Shown here one piece after another: positions 17,568-26,137 of a stretch of 64,000 nt of DNA. The notes below the pieces were generated by a model. That model saw only the letters and a list, made by a program, of their open reading frames with translations, was not told the origin of the DNA and ran no database searches. Source of the stretch: Alphaproteobacteria bacterium (GTDB lineage: Bacteria > Pseudomonadota > Alphaproteobacteria > Rhizobiales > Rhizobiaceae). Both the position numbers and the translations under genes were made by a program. Numbering within the stretch: position 1 is the stretch's first letter; each line of letters begins with the position of its first letter. The DNA lies in contig BOKV01000017.1 of NCBI GenBank assembly GCA_016861165.1, positions 1 to 64,000 of the forward strand. The letters run 5' to 3'.

Positions 17568-20098
17568 TCGGCGGCTTCCTTCAGCAGTTCGTCGGCGGCC
17601 TCGGCCAGCAGCGCCTCCTGCGCCTCGCCAACCACCGCCTCGCTGCCGATCTCCAGCAGGATCGGCACGGCGAGCGGCGAAACCTGGTCGAGCCGCTTAT
17701 GCACGATTCGCCCGCGCACGCGCGACAGCATTTCGCCGAGCCGGCGGACTTCCAGCAATCCGTGGGCGGCGTCGGCGCGCGTCGCCTCCAGAAGCAGGTG
17801 GTCGCGCTCGTGGCTGCGCAGGACGTCGTAGATGAGGTCGGAGGAAACCGTCATCTGGCGCCCGCTCTTCTCGCGGCCGGGATGGCGCTTCTCGATCAGG
17901 CCGGCGATCTGGGCGCACTGGCGGAAGGTGCGCTTGAGCAGGTAGGACTCATCCAGCCAGGCTTCGAGGTCGTCGCCCAGCATGTCCTCGTCGAACAGGT
18001 CGGCCAGGGCGAGTTCGCCCGCTGCGACCATGCGGCCGATGTCGCGCAGGCCCCATACGGCGATCGCATAGTCGTTGGCGACGAAGCCGAGCGGGCGGGC
18101 GCGGGCGCGCTCCAGCCGGCGGGTTAGCAACATGCCAAGCGCCTGATGCGCCAGCCGCCCCTCGAAGGGATAGGCGACCATGTAGTGGCGGCTGCCGCGC
18201 GGAAAGGTCTCGACCAGCAGGTCGTCGCGGCCCGGCAGCACCGACTTCAGCCGCTGGATGGCCAGCCAGTCGGCGACCTGGCGCGGCAGGCGGCGCCAGG
18301 TCGACGGGTCGGCCAGCATGGCCCGCACCTGGCCGGCCAGATAGGTCGACAGCGGGAACTTGCCGCCGGCATAGTAGGGAATGGCCGGGTCGTCGTCCCT
18401 GGCCGACGAGACATGGCAGACATTCTCGCGAATGCCTTCCATGCGCACCACCTTGCCGGCGAACAGGAAGGTGTCGCCGTGCCTCAGCGTCTCCAGGAAG
18501 CCCTCCTCGATCTTGCCGAGCACGGCGCCGCCGCGCGCGGGCCCGGCGCCGCGCCGGCGGATCAGCCGCACCTCCAGCATCGGCGCCTCGATGATGGTGC
18601 CGGCGTTGAGACGGTATTGCTGGGCGAAACGGGGATGGGAGAGCCGCCAGCGGCCGTCGGCCATCTGACGGATCTTGGCATACTGCTCGTAGCTCTTCAG
18701 CGCGTAGCCGCCGGTGGCGACGAAATCGACGACCTTGTCGAAGGCGGCGCGGCTGAGTGCGGCGTAGGGCGCGGCGCCGGTGACCTCGGCATGCAGTTCG
18801 GCCGCATCGAACGGCCCGGCGCAGGCGATGCCGAGTACATGCTGGGCGAGCACGTCGAGCGCGCCCTCGCGCAGGGGCGGCGTATCCTGGGCGCCGAGAT
18901 AGTTGGCGTCGAGCGCGGCCTGGCATTCGAGCACCTCGAAGCGGTTGGCCGGCACCAGGATGGCGCGCGACGGTTCGTCCATGCGGTGGTTGGCGCGGCC
19001 GATGCGCTGGGCGAGCCGGCTGGCCCCCTTGGGCGCGCCGACATGGATGACGAGGTCGACGTCGCCCCAGTCGATGCCGAGGTCGAGCGTCGAGGTGGCG
19101 ACGACGGCGCGCAGGCGGTTGGCCGCCATCGCCTGCTCGACGCGGCGGCGCTGGCCGACATCGAGCGAGCCGTGATGCAGCGCGATCGGCAGATCGTCGT
19201 CGTTGATCTTCCACAGCTCCTGGAAGATCAGCTCCGCCTGGCTGCGCGTATTGACGAAGATCAGCGCGGTTCGGTGGTCGCCGATCGCCTCGTAAATTTC
19301 GGCCATGGCGTAGCGGGCCGAATGGCCGGCCCAGGGCAGGCGCTCGCGCGACTTCAGGATGGTGATTTCCGGCTTGGCGCCGCCGGCGACCTCGATCAGC
19401 GCGCCCATGTGGACCTCGCCCTGCGGTCTCTGGCCGACCAGCCAGCGGCGCAGCTCGTCGGGCTCGGCCACCGTCGCCGAAAGGCCGATCGCCCTGAGGC
19501 CGGGGCGCAGCCGCCGCAGCCTTGCCAGGCCGAGCGCCAGCAGGTGGCCGCGCTTGGAGGTGACCAGGGAATGCAGCTCGTCCAGCACCACGATTTCGAG
19601 GTCCTCGAAGAACCGGCCGGCATCCGGCCCGGCGATGAGCAGGGCGAGTTGCTCGGGCGTCGTCAGCAGGATGTCGGGCGGCGCCAGCTTCTGGCGCAGG
19701 CGCCGGTGCGGCGGCGTGTCGCCGGTGCGCGTTTCCAGCCGGATGGGCAGGTCCATCTCGGCGACGGGCGTCTCGAGGTTGCGCTTGATGTCGACGGCGA
19801 GCGCCTTCAGGGGCGACAGATAGAGCGTGTGGACGCCGCGCGACCGCGTGCCCCGCCCGGTGCCGGCCCGCCTCTGGCCGCGGGCGGCGAGGTCGGTCAG
19901 GCTGGGGAGAAAGCCCGCCAGCGTCTTGCCGGCCCCGGTCGGCGCGATCAGCAGCACCGACTGGCCGGCCCGCACCGTGGCCAGCAGCTCGAGCTGGTGG
20001 GGGCGCGGCCGCCAGCCCTTCGCCGCGAACCAGTCGACGAATGGCTGCGGCAGGTTGAGGAACAGATCGCCTTGCGCGAACGTTGCTGGTGCCGACAT
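17564..20098 (-). CDS. Ligase-associated DNA damage response DExH-box helicase (Lhr-like)
   Basis: The 844-residue superfamily-2 helicase has Walker A LIAPTGAGKTLAGF (about 52-65), the DELH box VVLDELHSLV, GLSATVAEPDEL, LIFVNTRSQAE, STLDLGIDWGDVDLVIH and QRIGRANHR, then the winged-helix and Lhr-core C-terminal regions. It is predicted to unwind nucleic acid from the 3' end during repair, with PdeM, exonuclease and ligase as partners. The ATG lies 47 bp from the divergent RNase T2 start; a LexA-like site sits in that gap, a few bases upstream of the ATG. Confidence 0.93.
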   Translation of the reverse strand: MSAPATFAQGDLFLNLPQPFVDWFAAKGWRPRPHQLELLATVRAGQSVLLIAPTGAGKTLAGFLPSLTDLAARGQRRAGTGRGTRSRGVHTLYLSPLKALAVDIKRNLETPVAEMDLPIRLETRTGDTPPHRRLRQKLAPPDILLTTPEQLALLIAGPDAGRFFEDLEIVVLDELHSLVTSKRGHLLALGLARLRRLRPGLRAIGLSATVAEPDELRRWLVGQRPQGEVHMGALIEVAGGAKPEITILKSRERLPWAGHSARYAMAEIYEAIGDHRTALIFVNTRSQAELIFQELWKINDDDLPIALHHGSLDVGQRRRVEQAMAANRLRAVVATSTLDLGIDWGDVDLVIHVGAPKGASRLAQRIGRANHRMDEPSRAILVPANRFEVLECQAALDANYLGAQDTPPLREGALDVLAQHVLGIACAGPFDAAELHAEVTGAAPYAALSRAAFDKVVDFVATGGYALKSYEQYAKIRQMADGRWRLSHPRFAQQYRLNAGTIIEAPMLEVRLIRRRGAGPARGGAVLGKIEEGFLETLRHGDTFLFAGKVVRMEGIRENVCHVSSARDDDPAIPYYAGGKFPLSTYLAGQVRAMLADPSTWRRLPRQVADWLAIQRLKSVLPGRDDLLVETFPRGSRHYMVAYPFEGRLAHQALGMLLTRRLERARARPLGFVANDYAIAVWGLRDIGRMVAAGELALADLFDEDMLGDDLEAWLDESYLLKRTFRQCAQIAGLIEKRHPGREKSGRQMTVSSDLIYDVLRSHERDHLLLEATRADAAHGLLEVRRLGEMLSRVRGRIVHKRLDQVSPLAVPILLEIGSEAVVGEAQEALLAEAADELLKEAAD

Positions 20099-20100
20099 GA

Positions 20101-20121
20101 GAACAAACCTAGTACAGGTTC
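20101..20121. promoter_or_regulatory. Candidate LexA-like box in the divergent repair promoter
   Basis: GAAC-N7-GTAC (20101-20115) differs by one base from the alphaproteobacterial LexA box GAAC-N7-GAAC. It overlaps a dyad AACCT-AGTAC-AGGTT (20106-20120). It lies in the 47-bp gap between the helicase and RNase T2 starts, where a repressor could shut both off. Confidence 0.35.
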
Positions 20122-20145
20122 GAGATTTGGTATAGACGGGAAGTC

Positions 20146-20904
20146 ATGCGATCGGGCAACGCTCCAGTTTTCGCCGGAAGACGGATCGCGCGGGGAATAT
20201 CCACGGCGATCGGCCTGGCGCTGTGCCTCGTCGCCGCGCCTGCGGCTGCCGCCGAGTTCGTGCTGGCGATTTCCTGGCAGCCGGCCTTCTGCGAGACGAT
20301 GAGCCACGTGCCCGAATGCCACAGCCAGCACGCCGGCCGCTTCGACGCCAGCCATTTCGCCCTGCATGGTCTGTGGCCGCGCAACAGAAGCAGCGCCTAT
20401 TGCGGCGTCGCCCGCGCCGACATCGAGGCCGACAAGGCGGGTCGCTGGCGCGAGCTGCCGATGCCGGCGCTGCCGGCCGACCTGCGGGCGCGGCTCGATG
20501 TCGCCATGCCGGGCACGCAGTCCGGGCTCGATCGTCACGAATGGCTGAAGCACGGCACCTGCATTCCGGGCGCCACCGCGCAGAGCTACTATGCCGCGAG
20601 CCTGGCGCTGCTCGACGCTGTCAACGCCTCGCCGGTGCGCGATCTCTTCGCCGGGCGCGTCGGCGCTGAGGTCAGCGCCGAGGAAATCCGCGCGGCTTTC
20701 GACACGGCCTTCGGCGCCGGAGCGGGGGAGCGGGTGCGCCTCGCCTGCCGCCAGGATGGCAGGCGCCGGCTGGTGGTCGAGATCACTATCGGCCTGTCGG
20801 GCGCCCTCGGGCCGGAGCCAGACCTTGGCAGCCTCATGGCTGCGGCCAAGCCGACCGATCCCGGCTGCCCTGGCGGTGTCGTCGATGCAGTCGGCCTGCA
20901 GTGA
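20146..20904 (+). CDS. Ribonuclease T2 family protein, secreted
   Basis: The 252-residue protein has an N-terminal signal sequence (STAIGLALCLVAAPAAAAE) and the two RNase T2 active-site motifs: FALHGLWPRN, with the first catalytic His, and HEWLKHGTCI, with the Glu/His pair. Cysteines at the expected places suggest periplasmic or extracellular folding. It should cut RNA non-specifically to 2',3'-cyclic phosphates outside the cytoplasm. It lies between the two halves of the DNA repair cluster and is 18 bp upstream of the exonuclease gene on the same strand, so it is probably co-transcribed with it. Confidence 0.93.
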   Translation: MRSGNAPVFAGRRIARGISTAIGLALCLVAAPAAAAEFVLAISWQPAFCETMSHVPECHSQHAGRFDASHFALHGLWPRNRSSAYCGVARADIEADKAGRWRELPMPALPADLRARLDVAMPGTQSGLDRHEWLKHGTCIPGATAQSYYAASLALLDAVNASPVRDLFAGRVGAEVSAEEIRAAFDTAFGAGAGERVRLACRQDGRRRLVVEITIGLSGALGPEPDLGSLMAAAKPTDPGCPGGVVDAVGLQ

Positions 20905-20922
20905 AAGCCGCCGGAGGCAGCG

Positions 20923-21933
20923 ATGCGCCCCGATGAACTGCTCCGCCCGAGGCCCGAGGGCCTCTACTGCCCGCCGGGCGACTTCTTCATCGATCCGGTG
21001 CGACCAGTGGCGCGGGCGCTCGTCACCCACGGCCATTCCGACCATGCCCGCGCCGGCCATGGCGCCGTGCTCGCCACGGCGCACACGCTGGCGATCATGG
21101 CGCTGCGCCACGGTCCGGACTTCTGCGCAAGCCGCCAGGCCGCCCGCTTTGGCGAATCTATCGACCTTGGCGGGGTGCGCGTCACCTTCCACCCGGCTGG
21201 CCATGTGCTGGGCTCGGCGCAGATCGCGGTGGAGCGGAACGGCCTGCGGATCGTCGCCTCCGGCGACTACAAATGCCGGCCCGACCCGACGGCCGAGGCG
21301 TTCGCGCCGGTGGCCTGCGACGTGTTCATCACCGAGGCGACGTTCGGCCTGCCGGTGTTCCGCCATCCCGACCCGGCCGCCGAGATCGGCGCGCTGATAC
21401 GCTCGGCCGAAGAGTTCCCCGACCGGACGCACCTGGTCGGCGTCTATGCGCTCGGCAAGGCCCAGCGCGTCGCCCGCCTGTTGCGCGACAACGGCTGGAA
21501 CCGGCCGGTCCATATCCACGGCGCGCTGAAGGAAATCTGCAGCTACTACCAGGCGAGCGGCATCGATCTCGGCGATCTGCGGCCGGCCACGATCGAGGGC
21601 GGCGGGCGAGGCGATTTCGCCGGCGCCATCGTGCTCGGTCCGCCGTCCTCGTTCGCTTCGCCCTGGGTGCGGCGTTTCGCCGACCCGCTGATCGCCTTCG
21701 CCTCCGGCTGGATGCAGATTCGCGCGCGCATGCGCCAGCGCGGCGTCGAGCTGCCGCTGGTCATCTCCGACCATTGCGACTGGGATGAACTGACCCGGAC
21801 GCTTCGCGACACCGGCGCGTCGCAGATCTGGGTCACCCACGGGCGCGAGGAAGCCGTGGTGCGCTGGTGCGAACTGAACGGGATCAGCGCCCGGCCGCTG
21901 CATCTGGTCGGCTACGAGGACGAGGCCGAGTGA
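20923..21933 (+). CDS. Ligase-associated DNA damage response exonuclease (metallo-beta-lactamase/beta-CASP)
   Basis: The 336-residue protein carries LVTHGHSDHARAGHG, the HxHxDH zinc motif of beta-CASP nucleases, then FHPAGHVLGSAQI, ASGDYKCRPDP and the C-terminal ISDHCDWDEL and VTHGREEA. The family is a SNM1-like exonuclease found next to an ATP-dependent ligase. The ATG follows GGAGG. Its stop overlaps the ligase ATG (TGATG), so both are made together. Confidence 0.93.
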   Translation: MRPDELLRPRPEGLYCPPGDFFIDPVRPVARALVTHGHSDHARAGHGAVLATAHTLAIMALRHGPDFCASRQAARFGESIDLGGVRVTFHPAGHVLGSAQIAVERNGLRIVASGDYKCRPDPTAEAFAPVACDVFITEATFGLPVFRHPDPAAEIGALIRSAEEFPDRTHLVGVYALGKAQRVARLLRDNGWNRPVHIHGALKEICSYYQASGIDLGDLRPATIEGGGRGDFAGAIVLGPPSSFASPWVRRFADPLIAFASGWMQIRARMRQRGVELPLVISDHCDWDELTRTLRDTGASQIWVTHGREEAVVRWCELNGISARPLHLVGYEDEAE

Positions 21934-23543
21934 TGCGCGCCTTCGCCCATCTGCTCGAGCGCCTGGTGCTGACGCCGTCGCGCACCCGCAAGATCGAGCT
22001 GATGGTCCACTACTTCCGCGCCGTGCCCGATCCGGACCGCGGGCTGGGCCTGGCGGCGCTGACCGGCGACCTCGACCTCGTCGCCGTCAAGCCGGCGCTG
22101 ATCCGCCAGCTTGTCGCGGAAGTGACCGACGCGGAGCTGTTCGGCCTGTCCTACGACTATGTCGGCGACCTCGCCGAGACGGTGGCGCTGATCTGGCCGG
22201 CGCCGGGCGGGTCGGACGCGCCGCTGCGGCTGTCGCAGGTCGTGGCAGCACTCGATGGCGCCTCGCGCAGCGAAGCGCCGGCGGTGCTGCGCCGCCTCCT
22301 CGACGGGCTCGGCCCAAGCCAGCGCTTCGCCGCCCTCAAGCTTGCCACCGGCGGGCTGCGCGTCGGCGTCTCGGCGCGGCTCGCCAGGCAGGCGCTGGCC
22401 GATTTCGGCGGCGTCGAGGTCAATGCCGTCGAGGAGGTCTGGCACGCGCAGGCGTCGCCCTACGCTTCGCTGTTTGCCTGGCTCGAAGGCCGTGGCGACA
22501 AACCCGTCTCGCGCGTCGCCGCGCCGTTCCGGCCGGTGATGCTGGCCCATCCGCTCGACGAGCGCGACCGCGCGGCGATCGGGCCGCGGGACTATCTGGC
22601 CGAATGGAAATGGGACGGTATCCGCGTGCAGGCGGTCGCCGAGGGTGGCGCCCGGCGGCTCTATTCGCGCAGCGGCGAGGACATCACGGCGGCCTGGCCG
22701 GACCTCATCGCTGCGATGGAATTCGAGGGCGCCATCGACGGCGAACTGCTGGTACGGCGCGCCGCGCATGGCGGCGACGCCGGCACCTTCGCCGACCTGC
22801 AGCAGCGGCTCAACCGCAAGTCGGTGAGCACGCGCCTGCAGCAGCAGTTTCCGGCCTTCGTGCGCGCCTACGACCTGTTGGTCGACGATGGCGAGGACGT
22901 GCGGGCGCTGGCGCTGACAAGCCGCCGGGAGCGCCTCGCCCTTCTGGTCGGGCGGCTCGACCCGTTGCGCTTCGACCTGTCGCCGCTGGTGCCGTTCGCC
23001 GACGCCGGGGAACTGGAACGCCTGCGCCGCAGCCCGCCGCACCCGGTGATCGAGGGGCTGATGCTGAAGCGTCGCGACGCGCCCTACCTGCCCGGCCGCC
23101 CGAAGGGGCCCTGGTTCAAGTGGAAGAAGGACCCGCACGTTGTCGACGCGGTGCTGATGTATGCCCAGCGCGGCCATGGCAAGCGCTCGAGCTACTATTC
23201 CGACTACACCTTCGGCGTCTGGCACGAGGGCGAGCTGGTGCCCGTCGGCAAGGCCTATTTCGGCTTCACCGACGAGGAGCTGCGCGCGCTCGACAGGTTC
23301 GTGCGCGAGCACACCACCGACCGCTTCGGCCCGGTGCGGGCGGTGCGGGCCGAGCCGGGTTTCGGCCTTGTCCTCGAAGTCGCCTTCGAGGGGCTCAACC
23401 GCTCCGGCCGCCACCGCTCGGGCATCGCCATGCGCTTCCCGCGCATCGCCCGCATTCGTTGGGACAAGCCGCCGGCCGAGGCCGACCGGCTGGCGACGCT
23501 GGAGGCGCTGCTGCCCGGCTCGCCGGGCGCGCCGACCCCGTGA
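21933..23543 (+). CDS. ATP-dependent DNA ligase (repair-cluster type)
   Basis: The 536-residue ligase has an N-terminal helical DNA-binding domain (about 1-200), then the adenylation motif EWKWDGIRVQ with the nucleotide-accepting Lys226, RLYSRSGEDI, FEGAIDGELLV, EGLMLKRRDAPYLPGR and WFKWKKDP, followed by an OB-fold. It should seal nicks using ATP, separately from the NAD-dependent replicative ligase. The ATG at 21933 overlaps the exonuclease stop; the GTG directly before it could also be used. Confidence 0.94.
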   Translation: MRAFAHLLERLVLTPSRTRKIELMVHYFRAVPDPDRGLGLAALTGDLDLVAVKPALIRQLVAEVTDAELFGLSYDYVGDLAETVALIWPAPGGSDAPLRLSQVVAALDGASRSEAPAVLRRLLDGLGPSQRFAALKLATGGLRVGVSARLARQALADFGGVEVNAVEEVWHAQASPYASLFAWLEGRGDKPVSRVAAPFRPVMLAHPLDERDRAAIGPRDYLAEWKWDGIRVQAVAEGGARRLYSRSGEDITAAWPDLIAAMEFEGAIDGELLVRRAAHGGDAGTFADLQQRLNRKSVSTRLQQQFPAFVRAYDLLVDDGEDVRALALTSRRERLALLVGRLDPLRFDLSPLVPFADAGELERLRRSPPHPVIEGLMLKRRDAPYLPGRPKGPWFKWKKDPHVVDAVLMYAQRGHGKRSSYYSDYTFGVWHEGELVPVGKAYFGFTDEELRALDRFVREHTTDRFGPVRAVRAEPGFGLVLEVAFEGLNRSGRHRSGIAMRFPRIARIRWDKPPAEADRLATLEALLPGSPGAPTP

Positions 23544-23595
23544 AAGCCGGCATTTTAGGCGTCATCTTCACGCTCGGGAAAGGCCGTCGTCCTAC

Positions 23596-23620
23596 CATCA
23601 TGGCGGGAGCCGCCATGATG
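23596..23620. repeat. Perfect 11-bp inverted repeat upstream of the GGDEF-EAL gene
   Basis: CATCATGGCGG (23596-23606) and CCGCCATGATG (23610-23620) pair perfectly around GAG. The repeat sits between the ligase stop (23543) and the next start (23658). It may be a terminator of the ligase message or a leader hairpin of the c-di-GMP gene. No T tract follows. Confidence 0.5.
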
Positions 23621-23657
23621 ACGGCGACCAGCGCTGGCGCTTCCCGAAGGCAGGTCG

Positions 23658-25247
23658 ATGGATACGCGCGAAAGCCCGCGACTGCCCGCCAACTCCTCGC
23701 CGCTGCGGCTGACGGTGATGCGCACCGTCGCCGTCATGATCCTGGCGGCGGTCATCGCGGCCGTGCTGCATGTCCAGATCGGCCAGTACCACAACACGCT
23801 GTGGTACGACGTCGCCGTGGCGCTGGGCGCGGCGGCCATTATCGCGCCGATCTTCCTCTACCCCACCTATATGACCGCGCACCGGCTGCGCCAGGCCAAC
23901 GCCACCATCCTGCGGCAGGCGCGCCGGGACAACCTCACCGGCCTGCCCAACTATTTCGCGCTGAGCCAGGAAATCCGCGACCGGCTGGCGAGCGACCGGT
24001 CCGAGCACGGCCTGGCGGTGCATTTCCTCGACCTCGACCATTTCAAGCACGTCAACGATTCGCTCGGCCACGACTTCGGCAACGATCTGCTCGTCAACGT
24101 CGCCCAGTGCCTGAACGCGGCGCTGTCGGGGCGCGCCTTCGTGGCGCGTTTTGCCGGCGACGAGTTCGTGGTCGTCCAGCCGGTTGCCGGCTCGGTCGCC
24201 GAGGCCAAGGACCTCGTCGCCGTGATCCGCCAGGCGGCGGCGCGCGACTACCACCTGCACGGCCGGCAGGTGCATGTCGACCTCACCATCGGCACCGCCA
24301 TCGCGCCGTTCCACGCCGGCACGCCCGACGGTCTGCTGAAGGCGGCCGAACTGGCGCTCTACCATGCCAAGAAATGCGGCCTGACCGCCGCCGTCTACAC
24401 GCCCGAGCTCTCGCGCGACGTGGAGCGCATGCGCGAACTGGAGGCGGCGCTGCCGGCCGCCCTCGACCTCGCCCAGTTCTTCGTCCTCTACCAGCCGATC
24501 GTCGATGCTCGCCAGACCGCGCGCATCACCTCGGTCGAGGCGCTGCTGCGCTGGCGCATGCCCGACGGCACCCTGATATCGCCGGCCGAGTTCGTTCCGG
24601 CCGCCGAACGTACCGGCACCATCATCGCCATCGGCGAATGGGTGCTGGCCGAAGCGTGCCGGCAATGCGCCGGATGGCCGCGCGGCATCACCGTCTCGGT
24701 CAACGTCTCGCCGGTCCAGTTCTTCCGCTCCGACATCGTCGCGACCGTGCGTCGTGTCCTCGGCGAGACCGGCCTGCCGGCGCGCCGGCTGACGCTCGAA
24801 ATCACCGAAACGGCGCTGATCAGCGACACCCGGCTGCTCGAGCCGATCCTGGGCGATCTGCGCGCCATGGGCGTGCGCCTGGCGCTCGACGATTTCGGCG
24901 CCGGCTTCTGCGGCCTCAACTATCTGCGGCTGGTCGACATCGACAAGCTCAAGGTCGACAAAACGATCGTCGACCAGGCCTTCTACGACCGCAAATCGTT
25001 CAGCGTGCTCAAGGGCGTGGCCGAGATCGCCAGGGGCAACCACATCTGCATCGTCACCGAGGGCATCGACGACCCGCGCAAGGAGCAGCTTGTCTGCGAG
25101 AACCGCATCGCCGACGAACTGCAAGGCTATCTCTACCATCACCCGATGCATGCCGAGGACCTGCCGCGCGTGCTGAACCCGCTGCGGGCCGCCGACGAAC
25201 GGCGGCGCCGGCGGGCGGCCGCCGCGCCCGGGCTCGCGCTGCATTGA
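23658..25247 (+). CDS. GGDEF-EAL c-di-GMP signalling protein, membrane-bound
   Basis: The 529-residue protein has two N-terminal membrane segments (about 20-38 and 50-70, e.g. VAVMILAAVIAAVLHV), then a GGDEF domain starting at DNLTGLPNYF with LDLDHFKHVNDSLGHDFGND and the signature FAGDEFVV (A-GDEF, a tolerated variant). The EAL domain has SVEALLRWRM, ITETALI, LDDFGAGFCGLNYL, DKLKVDKTIVD and TEGIDDP. Most residues needed for both activities are present, so it may make or break c-di-GMP; which dominates cannot be told. There are no sensor modules beyond the membrane region. Confidence 0.9.
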   Translation: MDTRESPRLPANSSPLRLTVMRTVAVMILAAVIAAVLHVQIGQYHNTLWYDVAVALGAAAIIAPIFLYPTYMTAHRLRQANATILRQARRDNLTGLPNYFALSQEIRDRLASDRSEHGLAVHFLDLDHFKHVNDSLGHDFGNDLLVNVAQCLNAALSGRAFVARFAGDEFVVVQPVAGSVAEAKDLVAVIRQAAARDYHLHGRQVHVDLTIGTAIAPFHAGTPDGLLKAAELALYHAKKCGLTAAVYTPELSRDVERMRELEAALPAALDLAQFFVLYQPIVDARQTARITSVEALLRWRMPDGTLISPAEFVPAAERTGTIIAIGEWVLAEACRQCAGWPRGITVSVNVSPVQFFRSDIVATVRRVLGETGLPARRLTLEITETALISDTRLLEPILGDLRAMGVRLALDDFGAGFCGLNYLRLVDIDKLKVDKTIVDQAFYDRKSFSVLKGVAEIARGNHICIVTEGIDDPRKEQLVCENRIADELQGYLYHHPMHAEDLPRVLNPLRAADERRRRRAAAAPGLALH

Positions 25248-25342
25248 AGCGCGCGCGACGATCCCCTTGAAAGCGGCGGCCCGGCCGGTCAAATAAGGGG
25301 CGCGCGCCTTCAGACGGCCGCGCCACCACGACGGATGTCCAC

Positions 25343-26047
25343 ATGAAGATCGGAATTCTCGAAACCGGCCACGTGCCGGAGGAACTGACCGGCCGGCACG
25401 GCACATATCCCGACATGTTCGCCCGGCTGCTTTCCGGCCACGGCTTCGACTTCACCACCTGGCCGGTGGTCGACGGCGTGTTCCCGCCGGACATCCGCGC
25501 CTGCGATGGCTGGCTGATCACCGGCTCCAGGCACGGCGCCTACGAGCCGCATCCCTGGATACCGCCGCTGGAGGATTTCATCCGTCGCGCCTATGCCGAG
25601 GGCGTGCCGCTCGCCGGCATCTGCTTCGGCCATCAGGTGATGGCCCAGGCGCTCGGCGGCAAGGTGGAGAAGTTCGCCGGCGGCTGGGGCGTCGGCCGCA
25701 GCCGCTACCGCCTCCTCGACAACCATGGCGACGGCGAGGAACTGGAACTGCATGCCATGCACCAGGACCAGGTGACGGTGGCGCCGGCGGAGGCCAGGGT
25801 CATCGCCAGTTCGCCGTTCTGCCGCAACGCCGGCCTTGCCTATCGCGGCAACGCCATCAGCTTCCAGCCGCATCCCGAGTTCGACGCCGCCTTCATGCGC
25901 GACCTCATCAGCGCGCGCGCCGGCACGCTGCTGCCCGAACCGCAGGCCAGCGCGGCGCTGGGCGGGCTGGGCGACGAGGGCGACGCCGCCAAGATCGCCG
26001 CCCGCATCGCCGCCTTCTTCAGACAGGCCGCCCGCGTCGCCGCCTGA
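25343..26047 (+). CDS. Class I glutamine amidotransferase-like protein
   Basis: The 234-residue protein has the GATase1 nucleophile elbow LAGICFGHQVM with Cys94 and the His-x-Glu pair in SFQPHPEFD. It resembles the stand-alone GMP-synthase-like GATases, including gamma-glutamyl hydrolases of small amines. No synthetase partner is adjacent. The ATG is preceded by a poor ribosome-binding site (CGGATGTCCAC). Confidence 0.88.
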   Translation: MKIGILETGHVPEELTGRHGTYPDMFARLLSGHGFDFTTWPVVDGVFPPDIRACDGWLITGSRHGAYEPHPWIPPLEDFIRRAYAEGVPLAGICFGHQVMAQALGGKVEKFAGGWGVGRSRYRLLDNHGDGEELELHAMHQDQVTVAPAEARVIASSPFCRNAGLAYRGNAISFQPHPEFDAAFMRDLISARAGTLLPEPQASAALGGLGDEGDAAKIAARIAAFFRQAARVAA

Positions 26048-26054
26048 CCGGGGC

Positions 26055-26063
26055 TTTTTTTTT
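26055..26063 (+). terminator. Run of nine T after the amidotransferase gene
   Basis: Nine consecutive T lie 8 bases after the amidotransferase stop, unusual in this GC-rich DNA. Only a weak GCCC/GGGC stem precedes them, so an intrinsic terminator is possible but not convincing. Confidence 0.3.
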
Positions 26064-26137
26064 CCGATGGACGCCGGGCCGCGCCGGGCGTTATCTCGTG
26101 GCGTGGCGACGCCAGTCCATTGACCGGGAGGAAGAAG

